The translations under genes were made by a program, and so were the position numbers. Source: Pseudobdellovibrionaceae bacterium (GTDB taxonomy: Bacteria > Bdellovibrionota > Bdellovibrionia > Bdellovibrionales > Bdellovibrionaceae). From it: DNA of 64,000 nt. Positions 45,673 to 54,874 of the stretch are shown piece after piece. Where the stretch lies: NCBI GenBank assembly GCA_019637955.1, contig JAHBUS010000001.1, forward strand, positions 248,001-312,000, in the 5' to 3' direction. Every line of letters starts with the position of its first letter. Positions within the stretch are counted from its first letter, which is position 1. The notes below the pieces were generated by a model. That model was not told the origin of the DNA. It did no database searches and saw only the letters and a program-made list of their open reading frames with translations.

Positions 45673-46893
45673 ATGCCTATTTTTGAGTATCGCGGTCTTA
45701 CGAAAGCCGGCAAAAATACCAGCGGCGTCGTCGACGCCGAAAACTTGCGCGCGGCGCGGGCCAAACTCAAAAAAGACGGCATCTTCGTCGTCGACATGAA
45801 AGACAAGAAGAAGGCCAGCGCGGGTTCCGGCAAGAAAAAGCCCGCCATGGGCAAAAAAGTCGGCGTCAAAGACATCTCGCTGATGACCCGCCAGCTCGCG
45901 ACGCTGATCAAAGCCAACATCCCGCTCGTCGACGCACTCACCGCCGTTGCCGAGCAGGTGGAGAATCCTGTTCTCTCCGAGGCGATCTCGGATTGCAAAA
46001 ACATGGTCAACGAGGGCGCGCCGCTGCACAAGTCTTTGGCGAAGTACCCGAACATCTTCAACAACATCTACGTTTCGATGTGCGAGGCCGGCGAGATGTC
46101 GGGCACGCTCGACACCATCTTGATGCGCCTCGCGGAATTCACCGAGGCGCAGAACGAACTGCGCTCCAAAGTGAAAGGCGCGCTCACCTACCCGGTGGTC
46201 ATGCTCGTGGTGACTTTGGGACTTTTGGTGTTCTTGTTCGTTTTCGTGATCCCGAAGATCGTGACCGTTTTCGAAAGCGCGCCCAATTTGAAGCTGCCGT
46301 GGCTCACCGAGGTGATCATCATGGTGAGCGGCGTGCTCGTGAATTACTGGTACGTCTTGATCATCTTGAGCGTTCTGGTGTGGCTGATCTTCACCAACTG
46401 GAAAAAAACCCCGGCCGGCAAAACGCAGTGGGACGCCATCTCGCTCAAGCTTCCCGTCTTCGGCGAGATGAACCGCATGGTCTCGGTGTCGCGCTTCACG
46501 CGCACGCTCGCGACCCTCTTGACGGGCGGCGTGCCCATGCTCACGGCCCTTCAAATCGTGCGCAACGTTGTCGACAACGACATCATCGCCAAAGCCGTGG
46601 ATGAAGCGCGCAGCAACATCTCCGAAGGGGAAGGCATCGCCGGCCCGCTCAAACGTTCGGGCCAGTTCCCCCCCATCGTGATTCACATGGTCACGATTGG
46701 CGAAAAAACGGGCGAACTGGAAAATATGCTCCTGCAGGTCTCGGACGCTTTCGAATTTCAGGTGAAAGCCAAGGTGGAGACCATGACGAGCATGATGGGC
46801 CCCGTTGTGTTGGTCGTCATGGGTCTGGCCGTCGGGATCATTGTTTTCGCGGTCATGGTTCCCATGTTCGAAATCACCAATATTGCGGGCTAA
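45673..46893 (+). CDS. gspF: Type II secretion inner-membrane platform protein GspF
   Basis: Polytopic platform protein, 406 residues, with two GspF repeats: first MTRQLATLIKANIPLVDALTAV...YVSMCEAGEMSGTLD, second SRFTRTLATLLTGGVPMLTALQIV...HMVTIGEKTGELENML. Three helices: about 168-195, 215-235 and 375-400. The N-terminus FEYRGLTKAGKNTSGVVDAEN is the classical GspF start. Confidence 0.95.
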   Translation: MPIFEYRGLTKAGKNTSGVVDAENLRAARAKLKKDGIFVVDMKDKKKASAGSGKKKPAMGKKVGVKDISLMTRQLATLIKANIPLVDALTAVAEQVENPVLSEAISDCKNMVNEGAPLHKSLAKYPNIFNNIYVSMCEAGEMSGTLDTILMRLAEFTEAQNELRSKVKGALTYPVVMLVVTLGLLVFLFVFVIPKIVTVFESAPNLKLPWLTEVIIMVSGVLVNYWYVLIILSVLVWLIFTNWKKTPAGKTQWDAISLKLPVFGEMNRMVSVSRFTRTLATLLTGGVPMLTALQIVRNVVDNDIIAKAVDEARSNISEGEGIAGPLKRSGQFPPIVIHMVTIGEKTGELENMLLQVSDAFEFQVKAKVETMTSMMGPVVLVVMGLAVGIIVFAVMVPMFEITNIAG

Positions 46894-46914
46894 AAACCCG
46901 ACTTTCGATGCGGT

Positions 46915-46935
46915 GCCCGGATGACAAAGCCGGGC
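46915..46935 (+). other. Stem-loop in the gspF-gspG gap
   Basis: GCCCGG-ATGACAAAG-CCGGGC without a T-run, in the 108-bp gap before the major pseudopilin gene. Candidate mRNA processing or stabilising structure. Confidence 0.4.
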
Positions 46936-47001
46936 GGACCCAGTAAATTTTGAGAACTTGATTTTAAAGTCGCTCCCTCGAGCGCTCTCGGAAGGATTTC
47001 A

Positions 47002-47409
47002 ATGACACCTCTTCGCAACTCTCGCGGTATGACCCTGGTCGAAATTTTGATCGTTCTGGCGATCATCGGCGCTTTGATGGCGGTTCTCTTGCCTCAAGTC
47101 ACCAGCCGTTTGGACCGCGCCCGTCAGCAAGAAACCAAGATCTCGATCGGCCAGATCGTGAATGCCCTGAATCTGTACTACACCGATTGCGGCAAATACC
47201 CCACCAGCCTCGAAGGTCTCATCAAAGCCGACCCCGAGTGTTCGAACTGGGCCGAGCCCTATTTGAAAAACATGCCGAAAGACGCCTGGAAACGTGAGTT
47301 CTCCTACGAAATCGAAGGCAACAACTACATCATCAAGAGCTTAGGCTCGGATGGCCGCGAAGGTGGCGACGGTTACGCCAAAGACATCACGAATGAGGAC
47401 ATCAATTAA
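47002..47409 (+). CDS. gspG: Major pseudopilin GspG
   Basis: Main subunit of the T2SS pseudopilus. The 135-residue prepilin has a short leader cut before MTLVEILIVLAIIGALMAVLLP (Glu5 present), then the GspG core with YYTDCGKYPTSLEGL and a C-terminal calcium-loop-like SLGSDGREGGDGYAKDI. GGAAGGAT precedes the ATG. No prepilin peptidase (gspO) gene is in the window. Confidence 0.95.
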   Translation: MTPLRNSRGMTLVEILIVLAIIGALMAVLLPQVTSRLDRARQQETKISIGQIVNALNLYYTDCGKYPTSLEGLIKADPECSNWAEPYLKNMPKDAWKREFSYEIEGNNYIIKSLGSDGREGGDGYAKDITNEDIN

Positions 47410-47998
47410 TTCATTGAAGACCCAAAGGGGTTTCACCCTGATTGAGGTCATGGTGGTCCTCGGCATTTTGGCCGCGCTTCTGGCGATCGGCCTGCCGAGG
47501 ATGAATATCAATAACACCAACATCAAAAACGTGGTCCGCCAGATGAGCGTGGTCACCCGCGAAATCCGCAACCAGGCCCGCCTCAAAAATCGCACCTACC
47601 GACTGGCGTTGAACATGGACCCCAAAGGTTCGTCGTATTGGATCGAGTCCGCCGATGGCCCCGTTTACGCGCCTTCGGAAGAGACGCTCAAACGCATCGC
47701 CGAGGGCCCGCCCGAACAGGCGCCTCCCAGCAAGTTTCAGAAAGACCAAAAGATCTTAAAAAAAGACCGCGAACTCCCGCAGCCGCTGCATTTCGGTCTC
47801 TTGGATCTGGGACGCACTGCCGAACCGCAAAAAACCGGCACGGCCTACATCTACTTTTCACCGGAAGGCCTTGTCGAGAAGGCCGCCATTCAGATCACCA
47901 ACGGACAAGCTCTGACATGGACCTTGATTATCAACCCGCTCACGGGCCATGCTGATATTGTCGAGAAGGCCACTCTTCTCAAGGATGTCACACGGTAA
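47393..47998 (+). CDS. gspH: Minor pseudopilin GspH
   Basis: A 201-residue prepilin with cleavage site and helix RGFTLIEVMVVLGILAALLAIGLPR. The C-terminal domain is larger and more polar than usual. The chosen ATG at 47393 overlaps the gspG end by 17 nt; a TTG at 47415 is an alternative with a GAGG upstream. Ends sharing one base with gspI. Confidence 0.86.
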   Translation: MRTSINSLKTQRGFTLIEVMVVLGILAALLAIGLPRMNINNTNIKNVVRQMSVVTREIRNQARLKNRTYRLALNMDPKGSSYWIESADGPVYAPSEETLKRIAEGPPEQAPPSKFQKDQKILKKDRELPQPLHFGLLDLGRTAEPQKTGTAYIYFSPEGLVEKAAIQITNGQALTWTLIINPLTGHADIVEKATLLKDVTR

Positions 47999-48501
47999 TG
48001 AAATCGAACAAAGGGTTCACCCTTTTAGAAACCGTGATCGCCATGGTGATCATGGCCGGCGCGTTGGTGCTGCTCTCGAACTCCTGGGGCGGCTCCTTTA
48101 TGCGCATCCGAAAGACCCAGCAATCGTTCGAAGTGGCCGCCATGCTCGAGCGCAAAATGAATGACGTCGAACTCGAGTACCGCGGCAAATCCCTGGACGA
48201 AATCCCCGACGAAAAAGACGGCGATTTCGGCTCGGAGTACCCGCAGTACACGTGGAAGCTTAAATCACGCAAACTCGAGTTTCCCGATATCAGCTCGGCC
48301 CTCACCGCCCAAGAGGGCGGCGCCGGCGCGATGTTGATGTCGATGGTGAAACAGCTCTCGGAATACATCGGCCAGTCGGTCAAAGAGGTCACGGTCACCG
48401 TGGTTCTCACGAACAACAAAAAACCGCTCGAGTTCTCGGTCACCACGTACTTCGTGGATTATGACAAGGAGATGAATTTCGGGATGCCGGGAGGGATATG
48501 A
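47998..48501 (+). CDS. gspI: Minor pseudopilin GspI
   Basis: A 167-residue prepilin: KGFTLLETVIAMVIMAGALVLLSNSW gives the cleavage site with Glu5 and the hydrophobic helix. In the family it forms the pseudopilus tip with GspJ and GspK. Position between gspH and gspJ and the length support the assignment. Overlaps gspJ by 4 nt. Confidence 0.88.
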   Translation: MKSNKGFTLLETVIAMVIMAGALVLLSNSWGGSFMRIRKTQQSFEVAAMLERKMNDVELEYRGKSLDEIPDEKDGDFGSEYPQYTWKLKSRKLEFPDISSALTAQEGGAGAMLMSMVKQLSEYIGQSVKEVTVTVVLTNNKKPLEFSVTTYFVDYDKEMNFGMPGGI

Positions 48502-49433
48502 AAGTCTCCTCCTCGCGCGGCTTCACTCTTTTGGAACTTTTGATCGCGATGATGATTCTCGCGACTCTCACCGCCCTTTCGGCGCGCGCGATCCAACAGG
48601 CGATCTACTCCAAGCAAAAAATCCAAACGCAGGTCGACGAGATGAGCCAGGTGCGTGACGCTCTTAAAATCATGGAGCGCGACGTGAATCTCGCGTTCCA
48701 TTACCGCGATCTTGAAGAGGAGTTCCGCGATGCGGTTCGCAAAGCGGGCCTGGGAACCGGAGCGGCCGGGGCGGCGGGAGCCGCGGGCGGCGGCGTTCGC
48801 CCCGGGTTCGGTCAGCCGGGCTTTGGCGCGCCCGGGTTCGGTGCGCCCGCGGGCGGCGCGTATCAACCGCCCGACCCCAAAGAGACCGAACGCAAAGCCA
48901 ACCGTGTCGATCCGCGCACCGACTTTATCGGCAATGGCGAAGAGATGGCGTTCGCGACCATGAACTCGGGACGCATCACCGAAACCGACGCGCAAGCGGA
49001 CTTCGTTAAAGTCGGTTACAAGTTGGGCGACTGCAAACGCGTCTCGGGCAAACAAGAGTCGACAAAATGCTTGATGCGCCGGATGTCTCCGTTTGTCGAA
49101 GGCGATATCAAAGAAGGCGGAGAAGAAACCGTGCTTCTCGAAAACGTTTCGGAATTCAAACTGCGCTACTTCGGTAAAGGCAAACAAGACTGGGTCGACG
49201 CGTGGTCGAGCAAAGATGGCGATGCCAGCGTCAAGGGCAACTATCCCGGCGCGGTGGAGATCAGCCTGACGGTCGAAAACGGCGGATCGAGCAATGGGGG
49301 CAAACCCCGAAAAATTTCGATGCAAATCGTGGCGCCGATCCGCTTTCCGAACAATCCCGAAAAAAATTCGGCCAACTCCGCGGCCGGCGCCGCCGGCGTG
49401 GGTGGCTCACCCACGGGGGGATTCGGACCATGA
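48498..49433 (+). CDS. gspJ: Minor pseudopilin GspJ with Gly/Pro-rich insertion
   Basis: A 311-residue prepilin with RGFTLLELLIAMMILATLTALSAR and the GspJ region VRDALKIMERDVNLAFHYRD. Residues about 84-128 are a low-complexity Ala/Gly/Pro insertion with three PGFG-type repeats, making it roughly 100 residues longer than typical GspJ. The C-terminus is Ala/Gly-rich. Overlaps gspK by 4 nt. Confidence 0.88.
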   Translation: MKVSSSRGFTLLELLIAMMILATLTALSARAIQQAIYSKQKIQTQVDEMSQVRDALKIMERDVNLAFHYRDLEEEFRDAVRKAGLGTGAAGAAGAAGGGVRPGFGQPGFGAPGFGAPAGGAYQPPDPKETERKANRVDPRTDFIGNGEEMAFATMNSGRITETDAQADFVKVGYKLGDCKRVSGKQESTKCLMRRMSPFVEGDIKEGGEETVLLENVSEFKLRYFGKGKQDWVDAWSSKDGDASVKGNYPGAVEISLTVENGGSSNGGKPRKISMQIVAPIRFPNNPEKNSANSAAGAAGVGGSPTGGFGP

Positions 49434-50680
49434 AGTTCACGCGCGATCTTCTTTCGAACCGAAATCAAAAAGGCATCGCCATCTTGATGGCGGTGTTCTG
49501 CACGGTGCTCATCATGTACATCGTGAACGAGGTCACTTACGAAACAAATGTCGAATACCTGATCCACGCGCAATCGGTGAACCGGCTCAAGGCGTACTAC
49601 GCCGCCCGCTCGGGCGTGGAATTGAGCCTGCTGCGGATCAAAGTTTATAAAAAAGCTCAGAAACAATTTGGCTCGCAGCTCGGAGCCCAGGCCGGGATGC
49701 TGAACTTGATTTGGAGCTTCCCGCTGGGCTGGCCGCCGGTGCTTCCGACCGAAGCCTCCGGCGTCGAGAAAGAAAACGTCGCCGACAAAGTCAAAGAAGC
49801 GCAAATGGATGCGACGTTCAACGCCACGATCTTCGACGAAGGATCGAAGATCGACATCAACGATCTGGCCTCGCCTTCCAAGGAGATCGCCGAGATCACG
49901 AAAAAACAGCTCCTCAAAATTTTCGAGCAAAAAATCGAGCTCGAACCCGAGTGGCAGCGCGCGCATCCCGATTTTCGCGCCGAAGAGCTGATCAACAACA
50001 TCATCGATTGGGTCGATGCCGACAAGCAGTCGCTCAACAACGGCGACGAACGCCAATTCTATAAAAATGTTCCTGACGAGGCGAGCACGTTTCCGCCGAA
50101 CCGCGCGTTCCGCACGCTGCCGGAGCTGCGCATGGTGGCCGGCATGAAGGACGAGTACTACGATCTGCTCGAGCCTCGCGTGACCGTGTTCGGCGCCAAG
50201 GCGATCAATCCCAACTCGGCTTCGAAAGACGTTCTCAAGTCTCTGGACTCCTCGATCACCGATGAAATCGTCGCCGAGGTCATCAAACGCCGCGACGATA
50301 TGCAAGCGGGCGGGTTTTTCTCGAATGCGAACGAGTTCTGGGAGTTCGTGAACTCCAAAGGCGGCCGCGTGGCGGCCGACGTGCAGAAAGACACGCCTTT
50401 GATCTTCGATGCCGTGACCAACTTTAGCATCCGCAGCGTCGGCGAGTACCATGGCGCCATCCGCGAGATCAACGCCGTGGTGTTTGACATCTCAAGCGCC
50501 GCCGCCGTCGTCGGCAAAAAGGTCAAAGCCGCGGCCGCCGCCTCCAATCCCGGCGGCTCGGCAACTCCGACACCCACGCCGCAACCCGGAGTGGGCGCGG
50601 GCCCCTCCACCGGCACCGCAAATAGCAATCAAACTCCTTCCAAAGGCCCCCCTCGCATCGTATACTGGTACGAGAAGTAA
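49430..50680 (+). CDS. gspK: Minor pseudopilin GspK
   Basis: A 416-residue large pseudopilin that caps the tip complex. The N-terminal segment KGIAILMAVFCTVLIMYIV lacks Glu5, a known GspK trait. AYYAARSGVELSLLRIK, FDEGSKIDINDLA, NIIDWVDADK and FGAKAINPNSASKDVLKSL (SAM/helix-hairpin-like) are characteristic. A Thr/Pro/Gly-rich tail closes the protein. Start ATG in the gspJ stop (ATGA); the frame is open further upstream but inside gspJ. Confidence 0.92.
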   Translation: MKFTRDLLSNRNQKGIAILMAVFCTVLIMYIVNEVTYETNVEYLIHAQSVNRLKAYYAARSGVELSLLRIKVYKKAQKQFGSQLGAQAGMLNLIWSFPLGWPPVLPTEASGVEKENVADKVKEAQMDATFNATIFDEGSKIDINDLASPSKEIAEITKKQLLKIFEQKIELEPEWQRAHPDFRAEELINNIIDWVDADKQSLNNGDERQFYKNVPDEASTFPPNRAFRTLPELRMVAGMKDEYYDLLEPRVTVFGAKAINPNSASKDVLKSLDSSITDEIVAEVIKRRDDMQAGGFFSNANEFWEFVNSKGGRVAADVQKDTPLIFDAVTNFSIRSVGEYHGAIREINAVVFDISSAAAVVGKKVKAAAAASNPGGSATPTPTPQPGVGAGPSTGTANSNQTPSKGPPRIVYWYEK

Positions 50681-50713
50681 ATTTCTCGATTTTTTCCTCA
50701 AGGACGAGGCATC

Positions 50714-52384
50714 ATGAGAGCCGTTGGAATCGACATCGGAACCTCCAGCATTAAGGTTTGCGAGGTTCAAAGCACCTCTAAAGGCGTGCACATTCTGTCT
50801 TTCACCGAGCACCCGCTGGGCGTTAATCCAGCTCACGACACCGAGCTCGAAGTTCTCGAATTTCTGCAAGGCCTCGCCCTCCAGTACGGTCAGAGCCAGA
50901 CCAAAGTCGTCATGTCGCTCAAGCAAGACCGCGTCAGTATTCGCAACAAGACCTTTCCGTTCGCGGACCGTCTCAAAATTCTGAGAAGCCTGCCGTTCGA
51001 ACTCGAAGAGGACCTCCCCTTCTCCTCCGAGACGGCCGTCTACGAAGCGCGCACGATCCGGATGCGCGGCAACCAAGCCGAAGTCCTTGCGGCCGCGGCG
51101 CCCAAGCACCGCGTGGCCGAGTTCCTCGAAAAATTCCAGGGTTCGGGTTTGAACATCGACATTCTCACCGCCGAGGGCCTGGCCTTTGCCAACTGCTTCT
51201 CGAACTGGGATGGGCCGATTCAGCAATTGCCGGCGGCACCCCTCGAACTCGGTCCCGACGACGGCGACGTGCAGGCTCCGACGCGCTCCTTGCGCATGAT
51301 GATCCAGATCGGCCACACGCACTCGCTCGTGTGCGCCGTGGAAGACGGCAACCTCGTTGCCATCCGTTCGGTCCTTTGGGGCATGAAGAACGTGGCCGAT
51401 GCGATCTCGCGCAAATACGAGATTCCTTACGTCGAAGCCCTGCGCGAGATGCGCAGCAAGGCCTTCATTCTTCCTGGCAAAGAAGGCGCGTCTTACGATC
51501 AAATCGTGTTCTCGGACACCATCGCGGCCCCCTTTAAGGAGTTTGGCCGCGAACTCAAACTCTCGCTGCTCGAAATCGAAACCGAACTCGGCGGCCGAAT
51601 TCTCGACGCCCAGGTCACGGGCGGCGGCGCGGGCGTCATGCACGTCAGCGCGTTTCTCACGCAGATGCTTGAGGTCCCCGTCAATCCGGCCAATCTTCTG
51701 GGCGGCTTTCAAACCGGTTTCGAAAAATCGCCTGCTGTCGATCACGCCATCGGCACCTCCCTGGGCCTCGCGCTCGAGGGCCTGCGCAAACCGCGCAATC
51801 CCGCCCTGCAGTTTCTGCGCGGCGAGTTCGCTTCGCGCAACGAGGGCCTGCAAGTTTTCTGGCAAACCTGGTCGCGCACCGTCGCCTGCGTGGCGAGCGC
51901 GATCGTGATCTTCTTCGTCTTCGCCTCGTTGCGCGAGTCCGCGGCCGACGGCCTTTTGACCAAGGCGAACGAAGAGATTAAAAATCAAGCGAAGATCGTC
52001 GCCCGCCTCGGTCCCAAACAGGCCAACGAAGCCGGCGTCAAAAAGTACATCCGCGATAAGCGCAAACGCGCGCAAGAAATGCGCAGCCTCGAAGGCCTCT
52101 CGCGCATGAACTCGGCGCTCGAAATCCTGAAGAAAATTTCCGATAGCGCCCCCGCGCGCGGCCAAGTGAATCTGAACATCCGCTTTTTAAGGATCGAAGA
52201 TGGCAACGTGTTCCTCGAGGGAACCGTTGGCAACGCCGCCCAGCGCACGGCCCTGCAACGCGCTCTTGGATCGGTTTCAAAAAATGGGCAGTTGAACGCG
52301 CGTGAAGGCACCCCCGCTCCCGGCGTTCTGGGAATTCCGTTCGCGTTCGGCTTTAGCGTCGACCGCGGCACAGAAAAACAGTAA
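50714..52384 (+). CDS. gspL: Type II secretion protein GspL (PilM/actin-like)
   Basis: A 556-residue protein: cytoplasmic actin-like part beginning VGIDIGTSSIKVCEV (PilM-type phosphate-1 motif), a single helix near 395-415 (VACVASAIVIFFVFAS) and a periplasmic ferredoxin-like domain. GspL recruits GspE to the membrane and pairs with GspM. It is longer than enterobacterial GspL (about 400), closer to the PilM-PilN fusion form seen in delta-proteobacteria. Confidence 0.85.
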   Translation: MRAVGIDIGTSSIKVCEVQSTSKGVHILSFTEHPLGVNPAHDTELEVLEFLQGLALQYGQSQTKVVMSLKQDRVSIRNKTFPFADRLKILRSLPFELEEDLPFSSETAVYEARTIRMRGNQAEVLAAAAPKHRVAEFLEKFQGSGLNIDILTAEGLAFANCFSNWDGPIQQLPAAPLELGPDDGDVQAPTRSLRMMIQIGHTHSLVCAVEDGNLVAIRSVLWGMKNVADAISRKYEIPYVEALREMRSKAFILPGKEGASYDQIVFSDTIAAPFKEFGRELKLSLLEIETELGGRILDAQVTGGGAGVMHVSAFLTQMLEVPVNPANLLGGFQTGFEKSPAVDHAIGTSLGLALEGLRKPRNPALQFLRGEFASRNEGLQVFWQTWSRTVACVASAIVIFFVFASLRESAADGLLTKANEEIKNQAKIVARLGPKQANEAGVKKYIRDKRKRAQEMRSLEGLSRMNSALEILKKISDSAPARGQVNLNIRFLRIEDGNVFLEGTVGNAAQRTALQRALGSVSKNGQLNAREGTPAPGVLGIPFAFGFSVDRGTEKQ

Positions 52385-52423
52385 TGAATCAATCGGCGCT
52401 TGGCGGCGCCCATAGGACTCGGC

Positions 52424-53092
52424 ATGAACTTGGACGATTTGAAAGACCGGATCAAAGCAGACCTGCAGCGCACGCTGGAACGCCTCGAAGAGAATTCGAC
52501 GTTCGTATCTCTGCGCGACCGCTACGAATCGCTGACGCCGGTCATGCAAAAAGTGGTCGTGGGCGGCGCTTGCGGCCTTTTGGTGCTTGTGCTTCTGATG
52601 ATTCCCTACGGCACGTACGACAGCTCCAACGTGCTCATCGCCGAATTCGAAAGCAAACGTTCGCTCATCCGCGATCTGTTCAAAGTGCAAAAAGAAGTGA
52701 ACGAGACGCCCGAGATCGCGATGCCGCCGGCGGCGTCGGCGGTCAAGTCGCGCATCGAGTCCGACCTGATGAATGCCCAGCTGCTGCCCGAGCAGATGAA
52801 AGGCGTTTCGGTTCTTCCCCCGGCGAATAGCGAACTCGTCCAGGCCACTCAAAACGAAGCGGTGGTCGAAGTGAATCTGGGTCAACTCAATCTCAAACAG
52901 GTCGTCGATCTCGGTTACCAGTTTCAAAACATCAGCCCGAGCGTGAAGATGAAAGATCTCGTGATCCAAGCGACCCAGGCCGATCCCCGCTACTTCGATG
53001 TCGTGTACCGCCTGCTCGTTCTCAAGGTGACGCCTGATGAAGCGCCGGCCGCGGAAGAACCGGCGAAAAACAACCGGCGAGGACGCCGCTAA
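52424..53092 (+). CDS. gspM: Type II secretion protein GspM
   Basis: A 222-residue bitopic protein with one helix (VVVGGACGLLVLVLLMIPY, about residues 43-62), a periplasmic coiled-coil and a ferredoxin-like domain (VVEVNLGQLNLKQVVDLGYQFQ), ending in a basic tail. Position after GspL plus this topology support GspM/PilO-like function. Start ATG 52424 with AGGA upstream; the stop TAA shares its last A with the gspN ATG. Confidence 0.82.
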   Translation: MNLDDLKDRIKADLQRTLERLEENSTFVSLRDRYESLTPVMQKVVVGGACGLLVLVLLMIPYGTYDSSNVLIAEFESKRSLIRDLFKVQKEVNETPEIAMPPAASAVKSRIESDLMNAQLLPEQMKGVSVLPPANSELVQATQNEAVVEVNLGQLNLKQVVDLGYQFQNISPSVKMKDLVIQATQADPRYFDVVYRLLVLKVTPDEAPAAEEPAKNNRRGRR

Positions 53093-54051
53093 TGGCTCAG
53101 CTCAAAGAGATCCTGAAATTTATTTTCTCCCACAAGCTCAAATACCTCGTCACCTTGATCGCGGTGTTGGTCTTCGTGGTGTTGATGTTCCCGTTTCAGG
53201 ATGTCGGCGACTCGGTGTCTTCGTTCGTGGCGAAGCAAACCGGCAATCAGGTTTTCGTGAGTTTCGAACGTTTGCGCGCCAGCTTCTTACCGCTCTCGGT
53301 GGGCGCCGACGAATTCTCGCTCGAAACGCCGATGTTCCCCGCCATCAACGCGCAAGAGGTCCAAGTGACGCCCTCGATGGGCGCGCTCATCAGCCAAAAA
53401 CCCGAAGGCACCCTCATCGCCAAAGGTCTTTTCAAGGGCGATGTCGAAGTGACCGTGCGTCCGGGCAAAAAAACGGAAGCCGGTGTCAGTACGCACAACT
53501 TGTCGCTCAGCGCGCAGCGCTTGAGCTTGGCCGAGATTCACAAGGTCGCGCAGCTGCCGATGCTGCTCAAGGGCCGCGTGAACTTGAACGCGAGCGGCAC
53601 GGCCGATCCGACGTTTGGCGACCAACCCGATTTCGATATCGACCTCAAAGTTGATCAGTTCGAACTCCCCGCCGGTTCGGTCGAAACGCAAATGGGTCCG
53701 CTGAATCTTCCCGAATTGAAGTTGAGCCAAGTTGAAATCAAAGGCCGCCTCTCCGCCGGGCGCTTCAACATCGAGCGCGCCATCGTCGGCAAAGAGGGCG
53801 ACGAACTCGTGGGCAACATCAAGGGCGGCATCAATCTCCAAATCCAAAATCGCGGCCGCATTCAACCCGTGATTGGAGCCTACCAGTTCGATATCGATCT
53901 CAGCGTGAAGCGCTCGCTGCAAGACAAAGCAAGCCTGTTCTTGAGCTTCCTCGAGAACTTTAAAACGCCCACGGCCGATGGCGCCCGCTATCAGTTCAAG
54001 CTTCAAGCCACGAGCCCCCAAATGCCTCCCAACATGAGTGCATTGCGTTAA
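53092..54051 (+). CDS. gspN: Type II secretion protein GspN (delta-proteobacterial type)
   Basis: A 319-residue protein with one N-terminal helix (YLVTLIAVLVFVVLMFPF) and a beta-rich periplasmic domain similar to the AsmA-like GspN of spirochaete/delta-proteobacterial systems (FERLRASFLPLSVGADEFSL, then LPELKLSQVEIKGRLSAGRFNIE). Function in secretion is not well defined. Last gene of the operon. Confidence 0.8.
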   Translation: MAQLKEILKFIFSHKLKYLVTLIAVLVFVVLMFPFQDVGDSVSSFVAKQTGNQVFVSFERLRASFLPLSVGADEFSLETPMFPAINAQEVQVTPSMGALISQKPEGTLIAKGLFKGDVEVTVRPGKKTEAGVSTHNLSLSAQRLSLAEIHKVAQLPMLLKGRVNLNASGTADPTFGDQPDFDIDLKVDQFELPAGSVETQMGPLNLPELKLSQVEIKGRLSAGRFNIERAIVGKEGDELVGNIKGGINLQIQNRGRIQPVIGAYQFDIDLSVKRSLQDKASLFLSFLENFKTPTADGARYQFKLQATSPQMPPNMSALR

Positions 54052-54060
54052 TTCGCTCTC

Positions 54061-54100
54061 CGGCTGCTGATGCCCAGCGGCCTGTCTCCCTTTTTGTTTT
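54061..54100 (+). terminator. Possible terminator of the gsp operon
   Basis: GGCTGCTG-ATGCC-CAGCGGCC (one G-U pair) followed after 8 nt by TTTTTGTTTT. The distance between stem and T-run makes it a weaker candidate. The rest of 54101-54281 has no gene. Confidence 0.45.
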
Positions 54101-54281
54101 CAATTGAACCTTGGCTTGCAACACTTTCGAGCACTGGCTTTGGGGCGGTCCCAAAGCTTTTTGCCGGTCGCGATTTGTCTTGAAACCCCGTTCTGGGGAT
54201 GAAACAACATTTGGACGATCATAACGATCATTATGTAACTCGTCTCACCGACAAACGTAGGGGACGGGTGGAGGAGGATGT

Positions 54282-54719
54282 ATGTCTGGAGTGAATAAAG
54301 TTATTTTGGTGGGCCGTTTGGGTGCTGATCCCGAAGTAAAATCGGTTGGCAACTCGCAGTCCGTTGCGCGCTTGAGCGTGGCGACCAGCGAAGTTTGGAC
54401 CGGTAAAGACGGGCAACGCCAAGAGCGCACCGAATGGCACCGCGTGACCGTTTGGGGACGCCAAGCCGAAAACTGCGCGAAGCACTTGTCAAAAGGCCGC
54501 CAAGTTTACGTTGAAGGCCGCTTGCAAACACGCTCGTGGGAAGATCAACAAGGGCAAAAACGCTACACCACCGAGATCGTCGCCACGACGGTTCAGTTCT
54601 TGGGCGGTGCGGGTGCCGGAGCCGAGCGCGGAATGTCGCAATCGAACTCGGGTCCCGATCAGTTCCAGGATTTCAGTCCTGAACCTTCGTTCGATCCCGC
54701 CGACGAGATCCCGTTCTAA
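54282..54719 (+). CDS. ssb: Single-stranded DNA-binding protein
   Basis: Binds ssDNA in replication, recombination and repair. The 145-residue protein has the OB fold ([20 protein letters not shown], then [19 protein letters not shown] and [17 protein letters not shown]), a Gly/Ser/Gln linker and the acidic protein-interaction tip DEIPF. GGAGGAGG precedes the ATG. Confidence 0.97.
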   Translation: MSGVNKVILVGRLGADPEVKSVGNSQSVARLSVATSEVWTGKDGQRQERTEWHRVTVWGRQAENCAKHLSKGRQVYVEGRLQTRSWEDQQGQKRYTTEIVATTVQFLGGAGAGAERGMSQSNSGPDQFQDFSPEPSFDPADEIPF

Positions 54720-54723
54720 ATGC

Positions 54724-54840
54724 TGAGCCGCTAGGGCGGCTCAGGACTCAATCAGCTTTGCTGATTGAGATTCAACAGACACAAATCGTGTCTTGATTAG
54801 ACCAAAGAAGAGGGGCGAGGATCTCGCCCCTTCTTTATTT
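54724..54840 (+). terminator. Four consecutive stem-loops after ssb, the last a terminator
   Basis: TGAGCCGC-TAGG-GCGGCTCA (54724-54743), CTCAATCAGC-TTT-GCTGATTGAG (54747-54769), AGACAC-AAATC-GTGTCT (54777-54793) and GGGGCGAG-GAT-CTCGCCCC plus TTCTTTATTT (54812-54840). All are perfect stems; only the last has a T-run. Confidence 0.85.
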
Positions 54841-54874
54841 GCCTCATTGCGCAAGACCTCTTTACACTAAGAGC

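Noticed and set aside
48780-48870. Short repeats in gspJ as a possible tandem-repeat locus or CRISPR-like array
   Set aside because: They are codon-level Gly/Pro repeats within an open frame, without spacers or constant repeat length.
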